64,000 nucleotides of DNA from Fen-1359 sp963710355 (GTDB taxonomy: Bacteria; Planctomycetota; Phycisphaerae; Sedimentisphaerales; Anaerobacaceae), in contig CAVPZU010000003.1 in NCBI GenBank assembly GCA_963710355.1, positions 930,001-994,000 on the forward strand. Reading direction: 5' to 3'. A program made the position numbers and the translations under genes. Below the pieces are notes generated by a model, which did not search any database, was not told the DNA's origin, and saw nothing but the letters and a program-made list of their open reading frames with translations. Positions 41,676-50,484 of this stretch are shown one piece after another; positions within the stretch are counted from its first letter, which is position 1, and each line of letters begins with the position of its first letter.

Positions 41676-42104
41676 CTAGTTGATGAAGTAACCAGAAACT
41701 CTCCAACTGCCGTCCTTGTCCAACATTGGCGTGACGGTTTCGGTCGCAGACCCTTTGTTCTTGAACGAGGTTGTGAATTGGATTACCACGTATTGGCCAT
41801 CTGGTTCGCCAGGGACGGAAGTTGTGTATTGCTTGGACTTGACCACTCTGGACATCAGTGCGCCTAAGGGAACTCTGACAGCTTTCATTGCTTGCTCCCA
41901 TTTGTCCTTGGAAATCGCATTCCTGAAATACTCAGCACCTTGTTCCCAACTCTCGCTGTACTGTCCACCATCAACAATACTTAGCCACTTTTGTGCTGCA
42001 TCAATGGCAGCCTGTTCAGCGGCAGGGTTACTTTTAGGAGTCTTAGAACATCCTGAGACACTCAAGAGCACACCAACTATACAGAGACATAGCTTAAACC
42101 TCAT
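41676..42104 (-). CDS. DUF4019-like lipoprotein
   Basis: 142 residues. The signal peptide ends in VLLSVSGCSKTP (lipobox Cys about residue 19). The mature part has the DUF4019 pattern: AAIDAAQKWLSIVDGGQYSE, SWEQGAEYFRNAISKDKWEQ, MSRVVKSKQYTTSVPGEPDG and QYVVIQFTTSFKNKGSATET. These small extracellular or periplasmic NTF2-like domains are of unknown function. A possible ribosome binding site (AGGAGA) precedes the start. It stands alone between a convergent gene and a long spacer. Confidence 0.8.
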   Translation of the reverse strand: MRFKLCLCIVGVLLSVSGCSKTPKSNPAAEQAAIDAAQKWLSIVDGGQYSESWEQGAEYFRNAISKDKWEQAMKAVRVPLGALMSRVVKSKQYTTSVPGEPDGQYVVIQFTTSFKNKGSATETVTPMLDKDGSWRVSGYFIN

Positions 42105-42707
42105 TTTAGATTCTCCTTTTCTTGTCCAATTAATGATTATACAGTCCGTATAAAACGGGAAACACAGACTATTTCTACCAGTATAAGAAGTTCCCGTTGC
42201 TTCTTTCCATTTTTTAATACCCTTCTTTTACAAGACCACCATCACCGTATTGCTGTATTGCTGGCCTGTCCTTCGCCGGACTTATTGATTGCTATAACGT
42301 GATATTCGAGTTCTCGGGCCCTATACTATCAAATCAGTACCAGATGCGATACTTTATATACGGGAAATCCGAGTTGATATATTATCGGAGCTAAACAAAT
42401 TTTTTTTAAATTCCGGTTATATTTTTAAGGACTTTAACAAGATAAAACCACGGATGGAATTTATCCGTTATTCTTGTGGCGGACTGATTGCACGGATTAA
42501 ATAAATACTTGCAAAAAATCAGCGAAATCCGTGAAATCCGCGGTTTCAAATCATTCTGTCAGTTCTTTTTAGTCTTGTTTTTCAGCCTTAAAATCCACTT
42601 TAAATCGGCTGAACCTGTGGCAGGTTAATCTTGTTGGTTAAGAAACCTCTTCTTTTTGACGATTTAGACCAGCAAGTATGGGGGAAATGGATTTCAGGGG
42701 CATCGTT
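42105..42707. other. Spacer with inverted CACGGAT-type repeats
   Basis: No gene was recognised. AAACCACGGAT near 42447 and ATCCGCGGTTT near 42537 are an imperfect inverted pair enclosing further CACGGATT/AATCCGTG pairs. This kind of repeat recurs near 28770 and appears to be mobile. The rest is AT-rich. Confidence 0.45.
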
Positions 42708-43097
42708 ATGGGAATTGGTAATGAGCGAAGAGCGGAGCGAAGACTGCGTTATCACTGGCCTATCTGGTTTGCCGAAGATTTCAGTGAGACTCTTCTGCAC
42801 GGACAATTAGTTGATGTCTCGAGCAGCGGAGCGGCTTTTACCTACAAGGCGGATGAGGGGTGTCCTTGCGCCGGCCAGCAGTTGACGGCTCGTTTCAGCA
42901 TCCCCTGTTTTGGTCCCGAAGACAGTTTCGACCTGGCGAACTTTGCCCGTTCAGGACACGTCTGCCGCGTCGATAAGCTGAGCGATTTTGTCCGCCGGAT
43001 TGTCATGCAATTTGCCGAACCGCTTCCTTTCAGGCCGGGCGAGCAGACCGAAAGTGAATTTGACGCACAGCAGAAACTCAAGGCCATAACAATATAG
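42708..43097 (+). CDS. PilZ-domain-like protein
   Basis: 129 residues from the ATG at 42708, which has AGGGG seven bases upstream; an in-frame ATG at 42678 lacks one. The N-terminal NERRAERRLRYHWPIWF holds the Arg-rich RxxxR motif, and LVDVSSSGAAFTY holds the D/NxSxxG motif that together bind cyclic di-GMP in PilZ proteins. A beta-barrel-like body follows (GQQLTARFSIPCFGPEDSF, GHVCRVDKLSDFVRRIVMQF). It probably senses c-di-GMP as a single-domain effector. No partner gene is adjacent. Confidence 0.75.
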   Translation: MGIGNERRAERRLRYHWPIWFAEDFSETLLHGQLVDVSSSGAAFTYKADEGCPCAGQQLTARFSIPCFGPEDSFDLANFARSGHVCRVDKLSDFVRRIVMQFAEPLPFRPGEQTESEFDAQQKLKAITI

Positions 43098-43258
43098 GAT
43101 TGTCAGGCCATAACAATTCAGAATATTCTGTGTAATTTCTTCATCAGAGTTTTTTCGCCATCCTTTTTAATCTTGGTTTTTGCTGATACCTTAAAGTTTT
43201 TCATTGTCAGACAGAAAAGTTGGTTTGACTTTGCCGTTGCTGATTCTAATATACAGAT

Positions 43259-43801
43259 ATGCTTGAAAAAGGATTTGTGGAAATCTATACAGGCGACGGC
43301 AAGGGCAAGACCACCACAGCCTTTGGTTTGGCGCTGCGGGCGGCCGGACAGGGCCATAAAGTCCTTATTTATCAGTTCCTCAAACCTGCATCCCTCAATT
43401 CTGGTGAAAGGCACGCCTTGAAAAGTGGCACGACCGGAATCAAGATTGACTATCTCGACCTGCCGTGGGATATGGCCAAATCCTTTCAGGACAAAAATGA
43501 GGTTGCTCAGATGCGCTCCGCAATACATATTGTCTTACAGAAAATTTCGGAGGCGGCCAAAAACAGGATTTACGATATTGTAATTCTCGATGAAATTGTC
43601 TTCTGTCTGTCGAAGGGATTGGCAAATCTTGATGATATTAAAAATATTATTGAATCAAGAGACCCTGCGGTTGAGATTGTCCTTACCGGCAGGGGGGCAA
43701 CTGATGAGCTTATCGGATTGGCCGACCTCGTCACCGAAATGAAAAACATAAAGCATCCCTTCGATAGAAAAGTAAATGCGAGAAAAGGTATCGATTTCTA
43801 A
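43259..43801 (+). CDS. cobO: Corrinoid adenosyltransferase
   Basis: 180 residues. Attaches the 5'-deoxyadenosyl group of ATP to cob(I)alamin or cobyrinate. The P-loop EIYTGDGKGKTTTAFGLALR lies near the N-terminus, the conserved YQFLKPASLNSGER and DIVILDEIVFCLSKGL (Walker B-like) follow, and VLTGRGATDELIGLADLVTE is the C-terminal hallmark of the CobA/BtuR family. It supplies cofactor for B12 enzymes; methylcobalamin- or B12-using genes lie elsewhere in the window (13047, 39012). The start lacks a strong ribosome binding site. ispD begins 25 bases downstream, so they may be co-transcribed. Confidence 0.94.
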   Translation: MLEKGFVEIYTGDGKGKTTTAFGLALRAAGQGHKVLIYQFLKPASLNSGERHALKSGTTGIKIDYLDLPWDMAKSFQDKNEVAQMRSAIHIVLQKISEAAKNRIYDIVILDEIVFCLSKGLANLDDIKNIIESRDPAVEIVLTGRGATDELIGLADLVTEMKNIKHPFDRKVNARKGIDF

Positions 43802-43826
43802 TGGGGAAAGTCCGGGAAGGAAGAGA

Positions 43827-44567
43827 ATGGCTAAAAATGTCTGTGTTATTATCTGTGCTGCGGGCAAAAGCAGCAGGTTCGCCGGGCCTCGAAAAAAACC
43901 ATTCGTCGATGTCGCAGGCAGGGCAGCCTTTATCCGAAGCATAGAGCTTTTTGCCAATCGTGATGATGTTAAGCAGATTTTACTGGCCATTTCGAAAGAG
44001 GATGAGGAGCTTGTTCAAATAAAGTGGGCGGTGAACCTCCAATTCTTTAATGTCAAAACCTGCATAGGCAGTGCGGAACGTTTCGAGACCGTCGAAAAGG
44101 CATTGGCTCTGGTGCGGGACGATATCGAATTGGTTGCCGTTCACGATGCGGTTCGCTGCTGCGTTTTACCGAAGTGGATTGACGATTGTTTTGCCGCCGC
44201 CGAAAAAACCGGCGCTGCCGTTTTGGCTGCCCCCCTGACCGCAACGATAAAAAAAATCAAAGACGGCTCGATAGTCGAGACTATCGACAGAACCAATTTG
44301 TATGAAAGCCAGACCCCGCAGGTCTTCAGCAAAGACCTGCTTAAAAAGGCCTATGCAAATCTGAAAAACCTCGACAAAAGCAAAGTCAGCGATGATGCCC
44401 AGCTCGTCGAGGCCCTCAAGGCTAAAGTTGCTATTGTCGAGACTGATTCTTCAAATATAAAAATTACATACAAGACAGACATCGCTATTGCCGAGGCAAT
44501 TCTCAAAAGCAGGCCCGAACCAAAGCCCAAAGGCCCCACAGGCCCATACATCGAAGCACAATGGTAA
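43827..44567 (+). CDS. ispD: 2-C-methyl-D-erythritol 4-phosphate cytidylyltransferase
   Basis: 246 residues from the ATG at 43827, seven bases after GGAAGAG; the frame remains open to 43776 but that part overlaps the cobO end. Nucleotidyltransferase motifs: ICAAGKSSRFAGPRKKPFVD (CTP binding, with Arg and Lys), VAVHDAVRCCVLPKWIDDC (Asp metal site region), LAAPLTATIKKI and ESQTPQVFSKDLLKKAY. It makes CDP-methylerythritol in the non-mevalonate isoprenoid pathway. A Pro/Lys-rich tail of about 20 residues is an unusual extension. Confidence 0.92.
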   Translation: MAKNVCVIICAAGKSSRFAGPRKKPFVDVAGRAAFIRSIELFANRDDVKQILLAISKEDEELVQIKWAVNLQFFNVKTCIGSAERFETVEKALALVRDDIELVAVHDAVRCCVLPKWIDDCFAAAEKTGAAVLAAPLTATIKKIKDGSIVETIDRTNLYESQTPQVFSKDLLKKAYANLKNLDKSKVSDDAQLVEALKAKVAIVETDSSNIKITYKTDIAIAEAILKSRPEPKPKGPTGPYIEAQW

Positions 44568-44631
44568 AAAAGACAGAATTCGGAATCTAGAATTCAGAAT
44601 CCAGAATTATGGATTAAGAAAGTGACGCGTA

Positions 44632-44675
44632 TGTCATTGCGAGGAGGCCGACAGGCCGACGTGGCAATCCAAAAT
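44632..44675 (+). repeat. CATTGCGAGG...GGCAATCC mobile-type repeat
   Basis: GTCATTGCGAGGAGGCCGAC followed by AGGCCGACGTGGCAATCC is an imperfect inverted repeat with an internal GGCCG pair. The same end sequence (inverse GCAATGACG) closes the repeat at 38217-38352. Such elements are widespread in intergenic DNA of many bacteria. Confidence 0.55.
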
Positions 44676-44783
44676 CAAAAATTCTTGACAAAAAATGGTT
44701 TTTGCAGAACAATGTCCGTATAAGTTTAGGGATCGACCCGCCTTTTAACTCCGACCGCTTCGCGGGAAAGATCAATGTAAGAA

Positions 44784-45749
44784 ATGGATAGACCTTCAGA
44801 TATTAGTTCCAGATTGTGCGATAAGCCAATAGTCATCGATAATTGGCGTATAGATGAGACTTATGAAGGGGTGTATCCGAAAGGGGCGAGAGACAAAAGT
44901 GCTTATTTTTCACCCGAAACTCTTGATGAAACCTGCCTTAAAGAAAACTATCGCTATCTTTTTAAGCTTTCGCGCTCATGGTGTCCATGGCAGTTTTGGG
45001 GTGAGGTTATTGCTTACAGACTTGGCCTGATTACAGGAATTGAAGTTCCGCCAGCACACATTGGCCTAAACAATAAGTATAATCCGGGAGAATCTACATA
45101 CGGAGCGCTAATTGAATGGTTCTATGATGACAAGAAAGACATCTATGTCGAAGGCGGACAGCTTATGATCGGGTTGGTCAAAGATTACGACCGCCAGAAA
45201 GGAACTCAACACAATTTTTTGACTATTGTAAATTTTTTCAAGAAGTTCCCAGAATTTCAGAAACACTGGGCAGGAGTATTTACTTTGGATTGCCTTACTG
45301 GTAATACAGATCGTCATCAGGACAACTGGGGATTGATTTTCAAAGGTGTAAGACCAAAGCCAACAAGAAAAATGACGTCTTGCTTTTCCCCTGCTTTTGA
45401 TAATGGCACAGCCCTTGGCTATGAGGTAGTCGAAAAAAATATTGATAGGTATATAGATGAAAAACGACTTGAAAAGTATCTCACAAACCCTTGCCGCGCC
45501 CGACATCATATGAAATGGTCTCTTGAAGAACAGGATTTCCAGAACTTCTATGACTTTATGCAAAAGTTTGTGCTGGAATTTCCTGATTCAAAAGCTATAA
45601 TTGGTAAACACTTGGGCTTCAGCCGGCCTCAAGTGGAAGAGGTAATGAATCCTCTTGTAACGGCGGTATCTGACAATACATATTGTCTAAGAGCCTCTAA
45701 CAAAACCTCAAGGATTGATACTGGTATAGCCGATGAAAACAATGGTTGA
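44784..45749 (+). CDS. HipA-like kinase, C-terminus displaced by an IS insertion
   Basis: 321 codons as now read. The kinase motifs are RYLFKLSRSWCPWQFWGEVI (ATP-site Lys region), the catalytic LTGNTDRHQDNWGLIF, and the metal-binding FSPAFDNGTALGYE, as in HipA-type Ser/Thr kinases, which can arrest growth by phosphorylating translation factors. From codon 303 (about 45691) the frame reads into the end of an insertion sequence, so the last 19 codons are foreign. Removing the element joins the frame to 46600-46679, where a further 24 or so codons end in TGA. The kinase core is intact and may still fold. Confidence 0.8.
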   Translation: MDRPSDISSRLCDKPIVIDNWRIDETYEGVYPKGARDKSAYFSPETLDETCLKENYRYLFKLSRSWCPWQFWGEVIAYRLGLITGIEVPPAHIGLNNKYNPGESTYGALIEWFYDDKKDIYVEGGQLMIGLVKDYDRQKGTQHNFLTIVNFFKKFPEFQKHWAGVFTLDCLTGNTDRHQDNWGLIFKGVRPKPTRKMTSCFSPAFDNGTALGYEVVEKNIDRYIDEKRLEKYLTNPCRARHHMKWSLEEQDFQNFYDFMQKFVLEFPDSKAIIGKHLGFSRPQVEEVMNPLVTAVSDNTYCLRASNKTSRIDTGIADENNG

Positions 45750-45787
45750 AAAACTTATGAAAACCCTTAGTCATAGAGGACTTATTA

Positions 45788-46225
45788 ATGGCCAAGCCAT
45801 TGTTACCCGACGAATTATGGGAAATCATCGAACCAGTTTTGCCCAAACTACCGTCTCGTCCCAAGGGGGGCAGGCCACCTGTGAGCAACCGGAAAGCTCT
45901 GACAGGGATTCTTTTTGTGCTCAAGACCGGTATCGGTTGGGAATATCTTCCATTGGAGATGGGATGTGGTTCCGGGATGACCTGCTGGCGTCGGCTTCGC
46001 GACTGGCACAAAGCAGGCATCTGGGACAAAATACACCATATCTTGCTCAACAAACTTCGCCACGCAGACCAAATCGATTTTTCACGGGCGGTAGTAGATT
46101 CGTCTTCAGTTCGTGCTGTTTTTGGGGGGCGAAAACAGGCCCAAATCCCACGGATAGGCGAAAAATGGGTTCGAAGCATCATGTCATCACCGACGCCGAA
46201 GGAGTCCCGCTCGCAGTCCAATTGA
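45788..46225 (+). CDS. IS5/IS427-type transposase, orfA
   Basis: 145 residues. PLLPDELWEIIEPVLPKLPS is the DUF4096-type N-terminus of IS427-group transposases, and GILFVLKTGIGWEYLPLEMG and WRRLRDWHKAGIWDKIH follow. The first catalytic Asp lies in AVVDSSSVRAVFGG. The frame then departs near a run of six G (about 46124), where a -1 shift into orfB continues with AKTGPNPTDRRKMGSKHH. Production of the full transposase by programmed frameshifting at this run is usual for the group. Confidence 0.85.
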   Translation: MAKPLLPDELWEIIEPVLPKLPSRPKGGRPPVSNRKALTGILFVLKTGIGWEYLPLEMGCGSGMTCWRRLRDWHKAGIWDKIHHILLNKLRHADQIDFSRAVVDSSSVRAVFGGRKQAQIPRIGEKWVRSIMSSPTPKESRSQSN

Positions 46226-46593
46226 CCGGCGCAAACCGACATGATGTCACACAACTGCTGCCTCTGGTGAAAGCCATTCCTCCTATCGCGGGAAAGGTAG
46301 GTCGACCTCGCTGTAAACCCGATTGTGTTCACGGAGATCGAGGCTACGATTCCGAACCGCACCGTAAAGAAATTCGTCAGAAAGGAATTGAGCCTGTATT
46401 GGCCAAACGCCGAACTAAAAACGGCAGCGGTTTGGGTGTCTTTCGCTGGGTGGTCGAACGCACACTGTCGTGGCTGCATCAATTCCGACGGTTGCGGGTT
46501 CGCTATGAACGCCGAGCAGATATCCATGAGGCTCTGCTCGAAATTGGTTGTATTGTTATCTGTCATAACACATTACAAAACAAGTTTTGTTAG
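46126..46593 (+). CDS. IS5/IS427-type transposase, orfB
   Basis: The frame supplying the C-terminal catalytic part, usable from about 46126 after the -1 shift: GAKTGPNPTDRRKMGSKHHV, TDAEGVPLAVQLTGANRHDV, CVHGDRGYDSEPHRKEI (second Asp) and WVVERTLSWLHQFRRLRVRY (Glu with the Y-R-K/E signature). The open frame extends upstream to 45733, but that part overlaps orfA and is not expected to be translated. It ends at the stop TAG 46591, inside the right terminal repeat. Confidence 0.8.
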   Translation, partial: GAKTGPNPTDRRKMGSKHHVITDAEGVPLAVQLTGANRHDVTQLLPLVKAIPPIAGKVGRPRCKPDCVHGDRGYDSEPHRKEIRQKGIEPVLAKRRTKNGSGLGVFRWVVERTLSWLHQFRRLRVRYERRADIHEALLEIGCIVICHNTLQNKFC

Positions 46594-46599
46594 AGGCTC

Positions 46600-46679
46600 T
46601 AAGTCAAAAGAGACTGAATTTCATAATGAAGCTTATATTCAGACGTAAGGAACTGCTCGAGAAAACTCTGGATTTATGA
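46600..46679 (+). pseudogene. Displaced C-terminus of the HipA-like kinase
   Basis: Joining 45690 to 46603 (removing the element and one copy of TAA) gives YCLSQKRLNFIMKLIFRRKE, then LLEKTLDL and a TGA at 46677. This TGA overlaps the ATG of the next gene (ATGA), the expected coupling with the HIRAN gene. It shows how the intact kinase ended. Confidence 0.75.
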
Positions 46680-47398
46680 AGTATATTGAACATATCGTTG
46701 AACCACAAAGGCTTTTACTTTCGTGGCAAACTTCGCAGCAAGGGAAGAGCCGTGGGAGGATGTTTGTCGCTGAAATTATTCGCAGCGGTGATGACGCAGA
46801 TACTTGTATATTTGTTTGATAATGAAGATTACAAGAAAGCTGTGTCGTTGGGTTTTAAAAGAATATTCCGGTTTTAAAACCGACCAAAAACAATATGAAA
46901 AGATTCTTTTTGCATTTATGAAAGCGCCTTCCTCCAAGGTCACGGGGAGACTTCGGGAAATATCTCGACTCGCTGAGAATACGGAATGATGCTGATATTT
47001 CTGATTTTGCTCTCTTGGGTTACTCTCGCGCAAAACTTCCGGATGATGATTTCACGGTTATTCACACATTTGAAAACGCCGTCCCACCTTTTGAGTTCCT
47101 ACTGCATGTCCAAGGATATCGTTACTATGTAAACCAGTTGCCTCTTGCCAGCCTCAGGTCGGAGCAAGAGGCCACTTTTCAGGCTGAGCCGGAAAATGAG
47201 ATTGATCCAAAAGCCATAAAGATCATTGTTGGTGGAGCTCACGCGGGTTATGTCTGCCGCGGGTTAACAGAATCGTTCCACAAATGGTTTGAGGCGGGTT
47301 ACAAGATTGACGCGAACATAGAACGGATAAACGGACCAGAAAAGCGGCCTGAAATTTACCTTTATGTTTCAATAAAAAAGATGCCGACTAAACCTTAA
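46676..47398 (+). pseudogene. HIRAN-domain protein, broken by three +1 frameshifts
   Basis: The gene starts at 46676, coupled to the HipA-like kinase by ATGA. Successive frames read MKYIEHIVEPQRLLLSWQTS, then DNEDYKKAVSLGFK, then EYSGFKTDQKQYEKILFAFM, then GDFGKYLDSLRIRNDADISD. The last frame (open from 47015) contains the HIRAN domain: QLPLASLRSEQEATFQAEPE, then NEIDPKAIKIIVGGAHAGYV. HIRAN domains bind DNA or protein and are known as partners of HipA-like kinases. Shifts fall near 46817, at an A-run (46857-46860) and at a G-run (46944-46947). No full-length product is likely. Confidence 0.75.
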
Positions 47399-47554
47399 TT
47401 ACCGTGTTGGTTACGAATGGCTGCATTTTTTAGAGGTTACCAATGCGATGCTTGAAATACAGGCCTTTTTCAAAAAGACCGGCAAGAGTATTATTGCCCT
47501 TACCGTCAAAGACATCCTCGAAGAACAAATCGCCTAAAAATAATCGCGAATCAA

Positions 47555-47827
47555 TCACCCGAAATTGTAGTGTTTTCGGACGGCCTTTTTCACGTTCCAG
47601 GTGCATTCGAGGTCAACAGGGAAAACGACAAAATCGCCCGGGCCGAAACTAACAGAATCTTTGCCGTCCGAAACCGTCACCTCGCCTTCGAGGATAAGGC
47701 AGGCCTCCTTTTCTGTATAGACCCAGTCGAACGTGCTCGGCTGGCACGTCCAAATCGACCATTTTTTACAGGCTTGTGTTTCCTGCTGTGAGGGTTTCCT
47801 GACAATAACGTCCTTTACCGTAGGCAT
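47555..47827 (-). CDS. Cupin (DUF861/EutQ-like) protein
   Basis: 90 residues from the ATG at 47827 behind AAAGGAAAG. A single cupin barrel: WSIWTCQPSTFDWVYTEKEA, CLILEGEVTVSDGKDSVSFG and PGDFVVFPVDLECTWNVKKA. Members with this motif set (Cupin_3) lack most His ligands and bind small molecules of unknown nature. No operon partner. The upstream side abuts the HD-domain gene, which is transcribed divergently. Confidence 0.85.
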   Translation of the reverse strand: MPTVKDVIVRKPSQQETQACKKWSIWTCQPSTFDWVYTEKEACLILEGEVTVSDGKDSVSFGPGDFVVFPVDLECTWNVKKAVRKHYNFG

Positions 47828-47955
47828 TGTCTTTCCTTTCAATAATTTTTCACACGCAAGATTATAAACCTACGGCGGGAATTTTGAATATGCAAGTGGA
47901 ATTTTTTGCAAAAGCTGATATAAAAACAACTTGTTTTTTCGGGAGCGCCTTTATT

Positions 47956-48516
47956 ATGCAAAAAGAGCAGATTGATAAATTCAAAGACTGGTTTGAAAAT
48001 TACGTGGCCGGCTTTTACGGCGATGACGATTACATCAACGCCAACATAAAGCTAAAGGAAGACCACAGCAGAAGGGTCTGCCGCCAGATACGGTATTTGG
48101 CTGGAGAATTGAAACTGTCGGCTGACAAGAAAAGGCTGGCAGAGGCAATCGCCCTTTTTCACGACATCGGCAGATTCGAGCAGTTCAAAAAATACCGAAC
48201 ATACAGCGACCACAGAAGCATCGACCATTCAACGTTCGGGCTGGAAGTGCTGGCAAAAAATAATGTCCTTATCGGTGTTGACGGCGGGGAAAAGAAGATT
48301 ATTGAGACAGCAATAAGGTTTCACAATGCGAAGGAGCTGCCTGCTGGCCTCGATGAGGATGTTCTGCTCTTTTCGCAGTTGATTCGCGATGCCGACAAGA
48401 TTGATATTTACTACGTTATTGCACAGTATTATAAAGAATACGAGGAAAATCCGGAAGGTTTCAAACTGGAAATTGAGATTGCCGGACTCGCCTGCGGTGA
48501 CGGCGAAGGTTATTGA
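47956..48516 (+). CDS. HD-domain hydrolase, N-terminal part before a +1 frameshift
   Basis: 186 codons from the ATG at 47956. Metal-binding His/Asp residues are in EDHSRRVCRQIRYLAGEL, IALFHDIGRFEQFKKYRTYS, DHRSIDHSTFGLEVLAK, IRFHNAKELP and QLIRDADKIDIYYVI, the full set of an HD phosphohydrolase acting on nucleotides or phosphodiesters. Near 48451 the true sequence moves to frame +1 (VSNWKLRLPDSPAVTAKVIE); the frame as read ends in unrelated residues at 48516. The catalytic core is still present, so partial activity is conceivable. Confidence 0.78.
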   Translation: MQKEQIDKFKDWFENYVAGFYGDDDYINANIKLKEDHSRRVCRQIRYLAGELKLSADKKRLAEAIALFHDIGRFEQFKKYRTYSDHRSIDHSTFGLEVLAKNNVLIGVDGGEKKIIETAIRFHNAKELPAGLDEDVLLFSQLIRDADKIDIYYVIAQYYKEYEENPEGFKLEIEIAGLACGDGEGY

Positions 48517-48749
48517 GGATTTGATTGCCGGCAGACGCATTGATTACAGGGATTTGAAAAACTGGAACGATATGAAATTGTGCCAGCCTGTCGTGGGTCT
48601 ATGATGTAAATTTCGTCCCGACATTGAAACGCATAAAGGAACGGGGGTATATCGAAATGATTGTCGGCTTTTTGCCAAAGACAGCCGAAATCCGAAACGC
48701 CGCCGACACCGTTCAAAATTATATCGAAAAAAGAATCAGCCACGGATAA
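48517..48749 (+). pseudogene. HD-domain gene, C-terminal remainder with a second +1 frameshift
   Basis: The product continues as AGRRIDYRDLKNWNDMKLCQ in one frame. A surplus C at 48587-48588 then moves it to LSWVYDVNFVPTLKRIKERG and EMIVGFLPKTAEIRNAADTV before TAA at 48747. Both pieces together restore a normal-length HD protein of about 264 residues. This part is untranslatable as it stands. Confidence 0.7.
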
Positions 48750-48877
48750 CACAGAGAGATGCTCGACTCGGGAAAATAGGGGAGTAAAATACCGTGCCTA
48801 TAAATAGGTTTGACAATGGTCGGAAGGGGCGTTAAATATAGCCGGACTTTGTGAAGAAAGATTTTGAGGAAGTGGTT

Positions 48878-49792
48878 ATGGAAGTTCTACTTCAGACCAA
48901 TATAGCAGGGCAAAAGCCCAAAAGAGGCAAAGTGCGGGATATTTACGACCTCGGCGATAAACTGCTTATCGTGGCGACTGACCGCCTCAGCGCATTCGAT
49001 GTCGTTATGAAAAGCGGCATACCATATAAAGGCAAGGTCCTGACGCAGATTTCGAAATTCTGGTTTGAGTTTCTCGGCGAGGATATCGAGCATCATTTTC
49101 AGACTGATGATGTCGGCAAATACCCCAGGCCTTTCTGCGATTATAAGGAACAATTGGCAGGCAGAAGTATGCTGGTCAAAAAAGTGCAGGTGCTTCCTGT
49201 CGAATGTGTGGTGCGTGGCTATCTGGCGGGCAGCGGCTGGAAAGAGTATCAGCAGAGCGGAACGGTATGCGGCGTCAAATTGCCCGCGGGCCTGCGCCAG
49301 TGCGATAAATTACCCGCTCCCGTTTTTACGCCTGCCACGAAGGAAGAATTCGGTAAGCACGACCAGAATATTAGCTTCGAGCGGTGCGCAGAGATACTTG
49401 GCGTCGAAAATGCCAGATATGTAAGGGATAAGAGCATAGAGATTTTTGAGCGGGCAAGTGAATATGCACAGCAGCGAGGGATAATCCTTGCCGATACGAA
49501 ATTTGAATGGGGCATCTGGCAGGACAGGAGTGCTCATAGAGATAAGATAATTTTGATTGACGAATGTTTGACGCCTGATTCATCTCGCTTCTGGCCCGCC
49601 GACAGTTACCAGCCGGGCAGAGACCAGGAAAGCTTCGATAAACAGTTTGTGCGTAATTTCCTTGAGAGTATAAATTTCGATAAATCCGGCCCGGGCGTTG
49701 AACTGCCGGCTGATGTCGTAGCAAAGACCAGCGCCAAATACATCGAGGCTTACGAGCGATTGACCGGCAGGGGGTTTGAGAGGGAAAATTGA
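48878..49792 (+). CDS. purC: Phosphoribosylaminoimidazole-succinocarboxamide synthase
   Basis: 304 residues from the ATG at 48878 with GAGGAAG five bases upstream; a GTG at 48851 would add nine residues without a site. Joins aspartate to CAIR in purine synthesis. Motifs: GKVRDIYDLGDKLLIVATDR (ATP), SAFDVVMKSGIPYKGKVLTQ, LPVECVVRGYLAGSGWKEYQ, PVFTPATKEEFGKHDQNISF, ILADTKFEWGI and LIDECLTPDSSRFWPADSY. Length fits the longer eukaryote-like/planctomycete form. Appears to be transcribed alone. Confidence 0.97.
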   Translation: MEVLLQTNIAGQKPKRGKVRDIYDLGDKLLIVATDRLSAFDVVMKSGIPYKGKVLTQISKFWFEFLGEDIEHHFQTDDVGKYPRPFCDYKEQLAGRSMLVKKVQVLPVECVVRGYLAGSGWKEYQQSGTVCGVKLPAGLRQCDKLPAPVFTPATKEEFGKHDQNISFERCAEILGVENARYVRDKSIEIFERASEYAQQRGIILADTKFEWGIWQDRSAHRDKIILIDECLTPDSSRFWPADSYQPGRDQESFDKQFVRNFLESINFDKSGPGVELPADVVAKTSAKYIEAYERLTGRGFEREN

Positions 49793-49951
49793 GTTTCGAG
49801 TTTGCTCTGTAGAAAACGTGCATTTCGGGTTTTAAGTTATTCCGACTCCTGAGATTTTCCGGAAAAAACATTTCCACAAAATAAGTTCCGGCTGGTCATT
49901 ATATTGCAGAAGGCTGAAAATTTTCAGTACCCGGTATTGGGAAAGCGTTGA

Positions 49952-50479
49952 ATGGATAAATCCAGACGTTTGGAACTTTTTGAAAAAGTAAGGGGTCAGT
50001 ACGGCAATTTTCTGACAGCGGCTCTCTGGAAATTGACCGGCGAGCGGGAGCTGTTTGCAGAGGCATTTCAGATAGCACTTTTAAAAATTTGGCAGAATGT
50101 CGAAAAGCTCGATTCGCCGGCGGCAGGTGCTTACATCTACAGAATCGCATTATCCGCCAACTCTACAGCCTGGAAAAAGAGAATCAGCAAAGACGGCCAT
50201 CTCAGTTTTGACCAGTGCCAACAGGAGCCGGTTGCCCCCGCAGCTTCTTGCGAAGCAAAAGCGGGGGTCGATTATGAGTTGATGGGTGCCGTCAGGAAAG
50301 TTATTGCGAAATTACCCCAAAAGCAGTCGCAGGCCCTTGTTATGCGGTATCTTGAGCAGCAGGATTATAAGGTGATTGCAGAGAAGCTAAATTGCAGCGA
50401 AATTAGTGCCCGCTCGAATGTCTCGAAGGCGCTGGCGACATTGAGACGATTGTTAGGTGCTTTGGCCTTGCAGGAGTAG
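49952..50479 (+). CDS. ECF-type RNA polymerase sigma factor
   Basis: 175 residues. Region 2 is represented by TAALWKLTGERELFAEAFQI and LLKIWQNVEKLDSPAAGAYI, and region 4 by VIAKLPQKQSQALVMRYLEQ and DYKVIAEKLNCSEISARSNV, a helix-turn-helix for -35 recognition. The start has GGGAAAG upstream. The next gene, an apparent membrane-anchored partner, begins five bases after the stop, the usual arrangement for sigma/anti-sigma pairs. Target genes are unknown. Confidence 0.88.
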   Translation: MDKSRRLELFEKVRGQYGNFLTAALWKLTGERELFAEAFQIALLKIWQNVEKLDSPAAGAYIYRIALSANSTAWKKRISKDGHLSFDQCQQEPVAPAASCEAKAGVDYELMGAVRKVIAKLPQKQSQALVMRYLEQQDYKVIAEKLNCSEISARSNVSKALATLRRLLGALALQE

Positions 50480-50484
50480 TAAAA

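Larger units (their letters stand above)
45691..46599 (+). mobile_element. IS5-family (IS427-group-like) insertion sequence
   Basis: 909 bases bounded by a 16-base perfect terminal inverted repeat beginning GAGCCTCTAACAAAAC. A three-base target duplication TAA lies at 45688-45690 and 46600-46602. Two overlapping frames encode the transposase. The element is inserted in the 3' end of the HipA-like gene, and both ends look complete, suggesting a recent event. Confidence 0.85.
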
